Source: Ramazzottius varieornatus (taxonomy: Eukaryota > Tardigrada > Eutardigrada > Parachela > Ramazzottiidae). Taken from it: 64,000 nucleotides of DNA. The first letter of the stretch is position 1. Every line of letters starts with the position of its first letter. The notes under the pieces are model-generated. The model saw only the letters and a program-made list of their open reading frames with translations, was not told the DNA's origin and searched no databases. This document shows positions 34,258-46,035 of the stretch, one piece after another. The stretch lies in assembly GCA_001949185.1 (NCBI GenBank), contig BDGG01000008.1:307648-371647 (forward strand), in the 5' to 3' direction. The translations under genes and the position numbers were made by a program.

Positions 34258-36304
34258 ATGAATCAACTGTGCAAAGTGTGCGGAGAACCGGCAGCGGGCT
34301 TTCACTTTGGAGCTTTTACCTGCGAAGGATGCAAGGTACGTCAGCGCCAGGACCTTCTGGTCACAAAGACGAATCCTTAAATTTTCCAAATATCGTCTTT
34401 TAGTCTCAGTAAGCCAACATGATTCCAAAATGGTTTCAGACTATCTCGAAACATCGTTAGACGATCGAAATTTTCCCGGAATATTTTTATGGATTTTCCG
34501 AATATTTTAGCTATTTAAAGATGTTTTTCCTTCCTCAATTCGAGGTCTTTTGCATCTTCGGTTTTCCATTGAATTTTATCGCGCTTTGCCTGTTGAGTAA
34601 TATGGAAGTGTACGTAATGTGTGTCTGTGACCGGTGATGAAGTCGCTGAAACGTTGACGATGAATTCTGGTAGTTCCGTGGACGAACAGCCTAACAACCT
34701 CGAGTTTTTTCGCGCTTCAGATGACTTAATGAATTTATTGTTTGCTTTCTGCAGTCATTTTTCGGTCGGACGTACAGCAATACGTCACAGATGGGAGAGT
34801 GCAAAAATGGCGGAAGGTGAGAATTATTACCCACCGTAAACACATCTCCCGGTATCAACCATCCAGTGTAACGACATATTTCTTCTTTTCCGTAGTTGCA
34901 AGATCAACCGAAAGAACCGCACTTCCTGCAAGGCTTGCCGTTTACGCAAGTGTCTGATGGTCGGCATGTCAAAGAGCGGTAAGTTCTCGAGCTCGAGTTC
35001 TCACTTTTGCATACAAGGAACGTAGACAGACACTTTCTCCCTTAACTCGCGACGGTCGTTTTTCAAGTATCTTTGGATCACTGAATTTACTACCGCCATG
35101 CATACACTTGGTCCTGGTTCATCGAAACCTCGAGTACCTAACTCACGAATATTCAAAATCAATTATATAATCAATTCTATTATATATATTATTTCGATAG
35201 TTATTCAAAGAACCACAAAATTAAAAGAGAAAATGGAGGCCCGGCAAACAACATCGACCAGATATCTTTTTTTTTGATAACACTGACAACGTGCGCACTT
35301 TCCCAACCAACAACACTGGGGACGTACACTGCTGGAGAACGATCTTGTCAAGTGGCGCGCATTATCGGCCAATAACACTGACAACGTGCGCCACTTGGGG
35401 AAGAAATTCGACAGAGATTTTTTGCCGAGCTCCCAAATAACAAAATGAGATCCTGAAAGTTGTAGTCGGAAATCTGAACATCGAAAATCAATGCCAGAGT
35501 GTGATATTCGCGTGATTCATGCGAAATTAGCCTGATCTAGCTTTGAAATTTTTTTTCTTTACAGGTTCGCGGTACGGGCGTCGGTCTAACTGGTTCAAAA
35601 TTCACTGCCTTCTCCAAAACCAGAAAGACGGTTCCTCAGAGGGTCACGACGGTGACGAGGAAGAAGGCATGTCTGACCGGACACTGTCCACACCAAACTC
35701 TCTCAAGAGCGCCACCGACCACAGTCCCACCATCTGGAACCCTTCGCTCTCTCCCGCCACTTCGCCTAATCTAAAGTCCGACCGCGATGACGTCAGAAGT
35801 GACGCCTCATCACTACACATGCCGTACATAAGCCCGTTCTTCCAGGCTAACCCCTTCTTCGTCCGACCTCATGCCACCATGCCAGTGAGCCCCCAGACTG
35901 GTTTCGACTTCGAGCAGTTACAGATGAGACCGGAAATGTGGCGGTGGTATATGCCACAGATAGCCAACATGATACAGTCACAACAGAACAACCTTACTAA
36001 AATGACATTTGATATGCCGGTCGAAAAGGTACAGTTACCTTCACCCAGTGTTTCGTCAAAGACGAACTTCTCGTCACCTTCTCCCAGGGTGGAAGACTTT
36101 GAGTTTGATGAAGATCAACCGTTAGACCTGTCGGCGAAACGTGGTAGGAACTATTCGGGAGAATCGCATAACCATAGCTCTGACAGTCACGGAACGAGTC
36201 ATACTACACCCGACACGTCGGATAATGAAATGGAAGACTCTGATGACTATCGCATGACGGATAACCGACGACCGATGCAAGTTCTTGATTTGTCAATAAA
36301 ATAA
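34258..36304 (+). CDS. knrl: Knirps-family orphan nuclear receptor (NR0A), DNA-binding domain only
   Basis: Transcription factor with a nuclear-receptor zinc-finger domain and no ligand-binding domain. Exons 34258-34335, 34755-34816, 34896-34978 and 35565-36304 total 963 bases (320 residues). The protein starts [20 protein letters not shown], exactly where Knirps-class proteins start. The P-box is CEGCK followed by SFFGR. Finger two reads [19 protein letters not shown] and the Knirps box [16 protein letters not shown] follows. The C-terminus carries two CtBP-type co-repressor motifs, QPLDLSAK and QVLDLSIK at the very end. An in-frame ATG at 34243 lies upstream, but an acceptor sits directly before 34258. 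Intron 3 contains hairpin repeats. Which paralogue (knirps, knrl or egon) cannot be told. Confidence 0.93.
35338..35434 (+). repeat. intronic hairpin repeat, copy 5, with a partial copy just upstream
   Basis: cttgtcaagtggcgcgc ... acgtgcgccacttgg ... ttgccgagctccc. A truncated copy (cactgacaacgtgcgcac) lies at about 35278-35300. In intron 3 of the knirps-like gene. Confidence 0.85.
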
Positions 36305-36876
36305 AGCCGAATTTTTCTGGTGTGGAGAATAATCTATGTTTTTAGTGTTGGTTGATCATTGATCAGAATACTTGCCTTAAAAACTTTTAATGGTCGCTTT
36401 TTCGCTTTCATGCGCCACATTACGGGGACGCGCTGTACGTAGTTAGTGGCTGGGTTTGCTGTTGATATTGTTGCTCTACAATTACCTACCAATCGCACCA
36501 TGTTTTTTGCTTCCTCGCTGTTGCATCTCCTTATTTTGTGTCACGCACCGCACCGTCTTGGTCCAGGCTTTTACTTTGTTGGTACCATGCTTCTCTGATG
36601 TTAACTAATTTATATTAGCTTTCGGTTTCGCTGTGTGTTCATTCGGTGTTTTACCGTGCTGTAAAGGAACCACTGATCTTTCCTCCAAAAAATAACAGGA
36701 GCTCGACGAACCAAGAAGTGAGCTAAAACCTTCGAAAAGAAAGGGCGACCGGAAGTAGGCTTCACCGCGGATCAGGTGATAAACGGATTTCAAAAGAGAA
36801 GGGCTTGGTCTGTCGCCACAGCAAAATGAAGCTCAACCGGGATGGAAAGGAAAATAAGGGATAAAAAGGTAAATTT
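36305..36876. other. intergenic between convergent genes
   Basis: 3' flanks of the knirps-like gene and the BTB gene. Nothing else seen. Confidence 0.4.
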
Positions 36877-39800
36877 TCAGCCCTCGAGAGATGTCAGGGA
36901 CAAATTACTCATATCGATATCGAGACTATTGAAAGAAGATTCACTGCCAACCTCGTTGGCACCGGTATGGTCTTCGGCAAAGTTAACCCTGTTACTTTCC
37001 CTACTACGTGTCGAGACGTTACTGCGAACCCTGGAAACACTTTTGGGATGGGCAAGATTTCTTTCCGACCAAGTTGACTGGCTCAGCGGCGAAGGACTCG
37101 CATTATCGTCCCTGTCATCGAGCCTGAAGTTCGATACAGTTTGCAGCGGTGGTCTTGGAGGCCTAAATACTGGTGGTCCTCCACCCGGGTCGGTCCCTCT
37201 AGGTGGCGGTATGTTGAAGTCACTCCATGGAACTCCGTTCCTCATCATCACTTTGTACCTGCAAACACAAATTGATAAGAGTTTGTGTGGAAACCCCAAA
37301 ATGAGTCGCGCACGATTTCAGCCGGTGACAGTGAAACCGTGCGTCACTTGGGAGAGTGATATGGTCGAATTGGTTTGACAGCCCCAATTATGAAACGATA
37401 TTCAGTCTTCCATCGGCCATACCAGTTAGCATCTGACACAAGCTCGTGTGCTTCGAACCGGGACATGATGGTCGGGTCTTCGCGTTCGCATTCTACCATT
37501 TCTTCCGCAGACATGTAGGTCCACCTGACAGCTAATAATACTGCCTTCACGTCATCCGACCGTTCTTCCGGCCGGTGGTTAAGCCACAACCGCCCGGCTT
37601 CGAACACCTCAAGCTCGGTCTACACAAAAATATCAGTGGCATACACAGGAGAAAAGAAGATAAGTGTAAAGAGTAGGGTACCCTGATAGGGAGGTTTTCG
37701 TGGCTCAGGAGGTTCAATACCCATTTCACGTCCCAGTTGAGAAAGTGAGCTCCGTTGACATGCTCATAAAACATGGCGATGAACAGCTTCCAGGAATATG
37801 TGAAAAGGTCTTGTAGCTTTCTGCCTTGAGCAAACTCGATCAGGTTGATCATGTTCGGGGGAGTGAAGAGTTTGTCATGAAACTCTTGTATAATAGCAGG
37901 AAGGTCCGTCACGCCCAGTGCTTGGACCGCCGCTCTTATGCCGAGGATATTGTAGGCGTTAAGCTTCAGTTCGCCATAGTAGAGGAAGTGAAGGACCGTA
38001 GCGACATCGGATGAATCCAGATCCTACAAATTCGAAATCATGAACATATATATTCTGGGGAAAAGCTAAAACTATCAGCTCTGGCTTACCGACAAGTTCA
38101 ACGCGGGAATGTCATGCAAGGTTTCGCCGGGTAGGACAGGAATGTCATAGGTTGTAAACGCCAGGAGATATTCTTTATGGATTTTGAACTCTCGGTTTTT
38201 GCATTGTATGGAGATATCCGTAAAGACCTGCGGCACATAGAGGCAGTGTTATTCTGTGATATATGAATTACCTTATGAGCTAATGGATGTGCAAGCAGTA
38301 CAGTCAAATTACCTCACCTGGTCCTTCAAGTCCTCACTCATAAACCTTGCTAGCCGTTTTGAGTCTTCTTGCTGTTGCTCGTCGTTGATGTCTTCCTCCA
38401 ATGCCATAAGATCGGAAGCCTGGAGAGGCCCCGAGCGAGGGTTCCTTGATGGCGGATGGTCGTTCATTTTGATGACCGATGGATCGCCAAAGACTTTGTG
38501 AACCGTTGACGATTTCCCGGCTGACGAGCGGGAGGCAAATACTTGGTTGGTCTTGATCATTTCTTGTGCGAATACCGTAGAGTTGTAGGCATGTGGTGTT
38601 CTTGGGCCAGCATCATCACCGTGCTGGATAAGTCGCATACGACTCCTGTTCGTCTTCGGCCTCGGTAAACGTACAGAATGCCTTGATCGAGACTTCGCAC
38701 TAACGTTCTTGGACTGGTGGGATTGTATGGATGTGGAGGAGTCAGCTGGTCGAGGGATGCGAGCCTGCCTTGAGTCCGCGACTTTTCTACGAGAATAAGC
38801 TTCTGGTTCCCCACTGGCAAATGTCCTTTTCGGTCTTTCTGGAGGCTCTGAAATCAGAACAACGTCAAACACAAATTGCTGCAAAGCTGAAAAACATAAT
38901 CACAGTACGATCAATGAAGGGAACGGCTACAAGAGTAACAGAACTCGAGTCGTTCTTTTCAAGTGGCGCCCACTCTCAGCCAAAAGCACCGAAAGCGTGC
39001 GCCAGTTGAAAAAGTAATTTTGTCAAAACTTCTTGCCGAGCTTCTGACCGAAAACGGGCTAAGTTAGAGGCAAGCTCGAATAATTTCGGTTGAAGAGCCG
39101 AACGTACCGTCTCTGCAGTCGTCAGTATCATAGGTGAGATTCTTCGGCTTCCCCGCGAGCTGACCAAGATGAGCTATGGGAGGTAACTGGGTGGTATTCT
39201 GACTAGCAGCATGGCCTCTCGACTGGGCAGTCCTCTGTAGTCTGGCCCGCTCTTTCCATTTGTGCGCTTCCGCTCTCGTCCACCAGTTCTGCTGTTCTGC
39301 ATTAGCAGGCGGAAGTTCGGATTGATAAGTTGGCGGACAGGGAACATTCGCTGTGGAGTGTGGCTTCTCTGGTCCTTCGTCGGCAGCTGCCACGGGCTTA
39401 TTCCATCTTTTCTCCAACCGATCAAGAGGCGATAATCCAACAGGGCTGGGTTTCTTTTGCACAACACGCAGAAAGCTGGTTTTCCTGCAATTTGAATGTA
39501 GAGGCTCAAATACGGATTCAGACGAACTCCTGGTAGAAGAAATCTTGGCGGACTGTCCACAACGGATTCCTTCCGGTCCTTCATTCTCCGACTCTTCCAG
39601 CATTGCAAGTAACTTCTGGGTATCAGTGGTGATCAGCGAGACATTGTCGTTTTCTCCTCTTCTTTCAAAGATCGTCCCACCTCGAGGACGTCTTTTAGAG
39701 GGTTCCTTCGCAAATAACGTTCGAGTATCGGTGGTGATTAGCGAGACATTGTCATTCTCCTCACTTCTTTCGAAGATTGTTCCTCCTCGCGGACGTCTTT

Positions 39801-40182
39801 GTGAAGGTTCTTTCGTTCGCGTGGTAACTGAGGATGTTTTGAAATGGAAAGCAGTGATCCTGCCATCCGGATCCTCTTCCTTTTCGCACTTTATCGTCAC
39901 AGTGGCTTTTCTTTGGCTACATTTTGGCGTTAGCGGAACTCGAGGAGCTTCGAAATGTGTTTTTACTTTGAAATCAGCCCTAGTGGTCGATTTCCATGGA
40001 CGGAACTGATCGTTTCTGTTGAGCGGACAGACCTTGCTCTCCTTCCGGGTAGATACGATGGATGTGAGCGAACAATCTTGCCGTTGGTCCGTAGGCGGAA
40101 GTTCACAAGACTCAACAGTTCCTGGCTTTCTGAGATCTCTAACAAACATCCCGTAACCCGGTACTGCTTTCGCTGACGACAT
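36877..40182 (-). CDS. BTB-BACK domain protein with long disordered N-terminus
   Basis: Likely Cullin-3 adaptor or scaffold. Exons 40182-39108, 38847-38318, 38227-38090, 38023-37682, 37619-37423 and 37258-36877 sum to 2664 bases (887 residues), all phases matching. Residues 1-530 are low-complexity, basic and Ser/Thr/Arg-rich, with two tandem copies of a 35-residue unit. The BTB fold spans exons 3-4 (VFTDISIQCKNREFKIHKEY, then VATVLHFLYYGEL). A BACK-like segment follows (LIEFAQGRKLQDLFTYSWK, LWLNHRPEERSDDVKAVLLAV). The tail is Pro/Ser-rich with PPPRGTDPGGGPP; no Kelch repeats are present. I cannot assign a named orthologue. Introns 1 and 5 each contain a hairpin repeat. Confidence 0.8.
37301..37368 (-). 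repeat. intronic hairpin repeat, copy 6
   Basis: gagtcgcgcacgatttcag ... ctgaaa-like arm ... ccgtgcgtcacttggg. In BTB gene intron 5. Confidence 0.7.
38948..39046 (-). repeat. intronic hairpin repeat, copy 7
   Basis: ttcaagtggcgcccac ... gaaagcgtgcgccagttg ... cttgccgagcttc. In BTB gene intron 1. Confidence 0.85.
39625..39834 (-). repeat. tandem coding repeat, two 105-bp units
   Basis: Encodes two 35-residue copies (KEPSxRRPRGGTIFER, then ENDNVSLITTDT) in exon 1 of the BTB gene. The DNA copies remain clearly similar, indicating a recent or conserved duplication. Confidence 0.9.
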
Positions 40183-40888
40183 TTCGAGTCTCTAGCGCTT
40201 TTAAATCCCATCAAGTTATGACAGGTCGCAATCAACTGCACCCTTGAAAGAAAGATTCGCTTCCGCTCAAGTTACGTGTATAAGACTTCCGATCAGAACA
40301 GGTGTCAGATGGGGCTCAGAAAGATCCCGAAACACAGTCCATCATGGTCACATGCCCCTCGAATCAGAAACCAAGTTAAGTTTCCCAATGAAATTGAAGA
40401 TACTGCTCGAAAGTACCCCGCGATGAATAAACTTAAACGCCACGCGAGCTGTTGGAAAAATTCTCGTGCCAACAAATTGAAACTGTGTGCTACAGATTTC
40501 ACTTATCATCCAATGATTCCAATCAATCGAATTCGAGTTCAGGGTGACACTGATCATTTGGAGACGTTCTCAGTGAAAGAGCCCTCTTCCTCATCTTTTC
40601 ATCCATCAAAAGTGAGATGAGTAACCACGCCAACAAAAAGCAGTATGACATGTAACGTAAATCAAAGTGTATCTGCACAAGCAGTAAAACAGAGAAAAGA
40701 AGCGGAAGATCATCAAGTAGAGCGATGAGGGGTGGAGAAAAGGTGAGCGGAGGAACGTTAAAAGCTCTAAAACTTTCCAAACATAAAACGAAAGGTTGCC
40801 CATTGTGACTAGTCCGAAAACGACAACAGAGTTTGAAACACGAACAAACTCACCGACAAATTTTCCAACCGACAAAAGACTGAACACT
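40183..40888. other. intergenic between BTB and Tudor genes
   Basis: BTB promoter side and Tudor gene 3' flank. Overlapping ORFs on both strands (40276-40620, 40523-40887) lack any signal. Confidence 0.4.
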
Positions 40889-43800
40889 TCACTTCACCTT
40901 CTTGACGATGCCAGCTTTCGCCATCAGATCTGCCGCTGAACAGTTGCTCCCTTCCATCCGTAGTACTCCCAGCATGATCGAGTCGTCTTCATTCAGCAGA
41001 ACCTTGAAGGTCCCCTGCTGGTTAACCAGAAGCGCCGTTGATTGATCAATCTCTTCTGGAGTGAAGTACTCGCCATTCAGTGGCTGAATATCTACAAAGA
41101 GCCGGACGTAACTAACCTGGAACTCAACCCGGAAGTGATCTGGGCAACGATATGGGACATGACCAAACAACCTCGAAAAGATTTTTCGAACTGGCGCAGG
41201 CCATTAGCAAATAACACAGAAAACGTGCGCCATTCGGAAAATAAACTCGTCGAGTTCGTTTGCCGAGCTCCCTCATATTGAAAATAAGATTATGGAGAAC
41301 TGAAAAACCGTTTATTAAAGCGATCGTTAAAGAGAACTTACTGCCAAGTCCAGCTTGGAAGACCATTCTGGGGTAGCTCATGAGGAGCGGCGTCATGGAG
41401 CGCATGTCTTCCAGCGAGAGTTCTTCTTCGTTGCCGTAGTCGATGTACGTCACCTGAGCCTTTCCGGTAGGCGTGAAGCCAGTAACAGCCGCTCGATACC
41501 ATGCGTTATCTAGAAACCGACAGAAAACTGGTTACTACTGAACAACAACGCTTTCTCTGCGAGTTAGAATGAACTTGGGGAGTCTTTTTTCGGTTCGTTT
41601 TGGGCTTTCTTACCGAGTGAGAAGCGACCAATAACCAGCGCACCTTCCGCAGGCATGTCCACATGTTTCGGAGCAGTTTGACCAGCAGTCTGCAAGTCGC
41701 TCGCCAGCTGTTGAACTCGTTGATCTGAAAAGCGGCGCCGAATAAGGACTAGTAAGATGAAAGGGAATGTAGACAAACTCCGCAAGATGGATTTTTTCCA
41801 GTGGCGCACACGTCCGACCAATCACACTATAACCGTGCGCCACTTAAAAAAAATCTTTACAAAGTTGTCTGCCGAGCTCACAGATCTAGAAATTATTCGA
41901 GATTATTTGTAGAAATATTTGTTTGGAATTTTCGCGTACCGGACAGGAGGTCTTTGCCGTACAGCAAGTAGACGAATTCAGGATCACTGACGTACTGGAC
42001 ACCCACCGGTATTTCGTCTCCAGTCTTGAACTCTCGCTCGTACTTGAGTTGGCTGACGTAGAAGTTGTAGTTTTCATTGATGACAATGGACTTGGGTAGT
42101 TCAGGGACAGGAGGCATGTTCACCGGCACCAGCTGACCTTCCGCGTTCCACAGGTGGATGAAGTTGGCCAGAGGGAAGTTGGTATCTCTTCCGAACTCTT
42201 CGTAGACCCAGTACTGGCTCACCATGCGCTTGAGCTGGTCCGTGATGCGAGCATCCGTCAGCAACGGGGCCGGAACATTCTTCAAGGCGCTCATGTCCGT
42301 CACTGCCGCAATGGCCTGCACTTCTTCCGAAAGACCTTTCAGATTAGCTATAAAAGTCAAGAACAAAACTTGGAGAACCGCTGACTGCGGGCAAATCTCG
42401 CAAAACGGTAAAGTGGCGTAGGAAGAGCTACGTACAACGGTTCTACATTCACTGCGGTGCGTAGGTTTTGTAGATGGACGAACTTGTAAATCCACAAATA
42501 AATTAAAAGATAGTAAGGCATCTCATGCACCTGAATGCACAAATCCCCGTATACGCCAGGACGCGCAAGTGGCCCGGTTTAAGAAAGAACGCGCACAATC
42601 TATTTTTCAGTCTTGAACACGACATCCGGGGCTAGTTTTCCAAATCGGAATTTCCAGATTTCATGTTGGTTTCAAAAACGAGCTTTTTGTAGTTGGTGTG
42701 TACACTTACCGACAGGAACGGTGAATGAGTCGCCAAAGTCCAGCAAGGTACCCTGGCAGAAGCTACCCGTGACTTTGTCCACGAGACCTCGGTACCACTC
42801 GTCATCGAAGAAAACACCCACTGGAGCATCCCGCGCGACACTTTCTGGGAGAAGTTGAGAACTGGACAGTGCCTCGTTCACTTTGCGTTGAAGCTGCACC
42901 AGTTCGTCCTTCTTACTCACGTCCACGATGAAGACGTTGACGGCATCCGTCACGTTCAGCAGGTACCCGATACCGACCTGAAACCCACAACAATAAGCCA
43001 GCAATCAGAAGGGTTTGGAATGCTTGCAAATCTACCTCATGGCCATCTTTGCGAAGTCTTTTTGCCAGCAAGATCGTCTTCAGCGGGATATCTTCAATCG
43101 CCAGACGGACTTGGTACTCTGGAGCTCGCATGACTATGGTTGCATCCACAGTCTCCGAGGAAGCGGAGCCGGCTTTTCCTTGCAGAAGGTTTCTCAGTTC
43201 GTCCAAGAGGTTCGGGTGTTGTTCCACCGACGGCAGCTCTATCAGTCCAACGACCACGGCGCCTACAGGTTCTTTGCCAAATTGTTCGTCCAGAGGGAAG
43301 GTTGTCTCTTGCGTCGCTTCTCGTTCGACACCTTCATCCACAAGGAAGACCACCAAGTCAGAGGATGACTTCTCGGCTGTACACTTGGCTCTGTACCAGA
43401 CGTTGTCGATGCAGACTGACACTGGCTGGTTCGGCTCCACACTGGAAAATCAAAACCTTTCAGACGTCGGAGCTCGGCAAGATTGTTGTCGCAAATGGCG
43501 CAAGTTTCCAGTGATCTTAGCTGAAAGCGTGCGCCACTGGGATAACTTCATAAGAATGCTTCTCAGAGTGGCGCACTTCTCCGGTACTGTTGATTGAAAG
43601 CGTGCGCCACTTGAAAAACGAATCTTGTCAAGTCTGATGGCGAGACCCTGCCATTCCTTTTCAACTCCTTCTCACATTTCTAACTATCCACTTTATGAAA
43701 TCAGAGTTGCGGGTACTTACGGATACGGTCGAGCGTCGAAGCCTTCGTAGAAGTCCTTCAGTTGACGAGACATGTTGGCCACAAAGGCAAGAGGTTCGCT

Positions 43801-45788
43801 GTCAGCTATCAGGACTTGTCCCTTCTCGACGGTCCATACGGCGGCTTCGAAGTTGGGGAAGATGTGTCGGATGCACACATTGAAGTCCTCACGCTCTTTC
43901 ACTGTGTTCTTCGTTCCTGGATGCATCAACCTGGAAATAACCACCGTAATTCATTTTACTGGGAAACCGATGTCGACGTGGCGTCGTTCCTGGAACTATA
44001 AAGTCCTAATCCAGGGATATGGCTGTCCCAATCGACTTGTGTACTTACACGCCAGGTAAGAAGGCCGGCAGGGATCGAAGAGCAAGCTTCTTCGGGATTC
44101 GAACTGAAGGGGATGATACTGCAGGTGGCAAGAAGGTAGAAACTACAGTCGAAGATGTGGCGACGCCAAACTGGTTCTTCCGCAGACTCCTCACACCGGC
44201 AAAGCTGACATCTCCGTCTTTCGGCGGCTCCACCTTCTCCATGACCACTAAAAGAAAGGCTCGACGTAGATATTCAAGGCAATTTCGATCAAGTTTCTCG
44301 ACCTACTCGACATGACTTATTCCTTGGCCTCTGAAATGCACACCTTTAGTTTCGGAATTGCCTGCACTGAAACAATTTTCACCGCTCTGTTCAGGCTCAG
44401 TAATCCAAGCACTGGAGAACACGTCTGTCCGAATGATCACGGTGCCATCTACTTTAGTTTATTTCTTACCTGGAGGTTGTCGCACGATTACTGGGGAGAC
44501 AGCGGCTGAAGCCACACCGGAATCTGGACGTTGGTTATTCCTTTCTTCGGGATCGTGAGCTCCGTCCACTGGTGCGCTGCTTTTCAGTCGGCTAAGCTTA
44601 TCTTCTACGAGGGCATTCGAACGTACCGTTAGATTCTTCTAACACGGCGGAACGAACCAGAAATTTGATGCTCGATTACGTTGAATCTTACCTCGGGGAG
44701 GCGTGGCGGCATCGGTTAACGAGGTAGAAGACTTTTCCAGAGCGGAATACAGGCTCGCCAAGACATAGCCCGCGACGATTTCCTTCCCGCTCGCGGTGAG
44801 GCGCAGGGCGACGTATTCGTGGCCTTCGACGCTGATAGCTGCTACAGTTCCATTTCTGATAACCGGAACGCTGAAAACAGAAAGCTAAGGTTAGGAACTT
44901 TCGAATGGTAACACTTCCGGGTGAATGCAAACGATTCTCACTGCTGCGCTGGCTGGACATTGAGAGGCGTTGTTCCTTCAGTGAAACCGCGCGTCGTGTT
45001 GCCCTTGCTGAAACTAGATATAGCAGATGAGCGAACCCTTTACGCCGTGGTCGAAGATTTGAGATTTGAAGAGGAAAAGTGGAAAAGACAATTCACATCC
45101 ACAAAAACTTACCTAAATGAACTGGATCCTCCAAAGCTTCCCCTAAAGCCTCGTCCTCCGTAACGACCAGTGTTGAATCGATCCTGTGGATAAGCGAAGT
45201 TATACAACATACCAGTACCAGGAAACACCGCTGCAGAGTTCAAAGAGAACGAAAACGCGGTTCTCGCGCATGGAAGAGAAAGCAAACAACTTGCTGTCTT
45301 TGTTCGGGAAACAAAGCCTTACCAGCGATCGACTGTCCCATGTCAACCGTAATCTTTTCACTCCAGAACCCAGCGACGCTCCTTTCAGTTTGTCCATGAC
45401 TTCTCGAGCTTCTGCTCCAGTGCTCATTGTGATTACTCTACAACAAGAACAACCATTAGAAAACGATACTGACAAGTGACAGAGAAGTCGGAAGTAACTT
45501 CTTACTGAAAACTGTGTCAAATGTAGTAGCAGAGAACAAGTTGAAAGTTTACCCCGCTCGAGTGTCTTGGTCATCCTTCTTCGAGAGAAGTCTCACAGAG
45601 ACAACTTGACCATACTTTCCAAACTCAGTCCGAATGGTTTCCTGCAGAGCAACAACATGCTCATGATCGAATAGTAATTCGATTTGAGATACGCAGAGAG
45701 CGGAATTCTCTGGGAACTTTACCTCATCGTCTGGTAAGTTTGTCACAAAGATGGAAGCGAAATCTTCGGGGATTTCCTGGTCCGCCAT
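40889..45788 (-). CDS. RRM plus multi-Tudor domain protein (TDRD family, germline RNA pathway)
   Basis: Tudor proteins bind symmetrically dimethylated arginines of PIWI proteins and scaffold piRNA granules. Thirteen exons: 45788-45553, 45437-45323, 45183-45113, 44870-44692, 44604-44470, 44247-44049, 43930-43721, 43441-43036, 42977-42710, 42347-41940, 41724-41614, 41509-41342 and 41091-40889. They sum to 2709 bases (902 residues). The N-terminal RRM shows SIFVTNLP (RNP2) and FGKYGQVVSVRLL. An RG/GG-rich exon (RYGGRGFRG) follows. Tudor cores appear at VCIDNVWYRAKC, VGVFFDDEWYRGLV, and DNAWYRAAV then VTYIDYGNEEEL, the last being canonical. No MYND or LOTUS domain is seen. Three introns contain hairpin repeats. 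The exact TDRD orthologue is uncertain. Confidence 0.85.
41171..41272 (-). repeat. intronic hairpin repeat, copy 8
   Basis: ttcgaactggcgcagg ... aacgtgcgccattcgg ... tttgccgagctccc. In Tudor gene intron 12. Confidence 0.85.
41782..41880 (-). repeat. intronic hairpin repeat, copy 9
   Basis: tccagtggcgcacacg ... ccgtgcgccactta ... ctgccgagctcac. In Tudor gene intron 10. Confidence 0.85.
43469..43552 (-). repeat. intronic hairpin repeat, copy 10
   Basis: gagctcggcaagattg ... caaatggcgcaag ... gctgaaagcgtgcgccactgg. In Tudor gene intron 7. Confidence 0.8.
43561..43650 (-). repeat. intronic hairpin repeat, copy 11, next to copy 10
   Basis: agagtggcgcac ... gattgaaagcgtgcgccact ... atcttgtcaag. 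Tandem neighbour of copy 10 in the same intron. Confidence 0.85.
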
Positions 45789-46035
45789 GATCGTTCACAG
45801 TATGAACACCCTTCCCTGTTGAATGCTACACTGGAAAATCTTTCGAAGACGCTACAGCTTAAACTAGGAGCAGATACCAGGGCCCGTACATATACTTCGA
45901 AAGAGATTCTTTCCGCTCAGCTACATTCGATGCCTTCCGGAAACCTGGAAGAAACTCAACAAGGAACAGAAAGCAACAACGAAACAAGAACGAAAGAAAA
46001 TGCCGTCACGAAAAAATGAAAACAAGGCAAAGCTA

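Noticed and set aside
38309-40182. Several plus-strand and alternate-frame ORFs over 65 codons
   Set aside because: Overlap the BTB gene exons, whose six-exon frame is consistent; no independent family signal.
8405-43650. Hairpin repeats as introners that create whole introns
   Set aside because: Element ends are tens of bases inside the introns and do not supply the splice sites.
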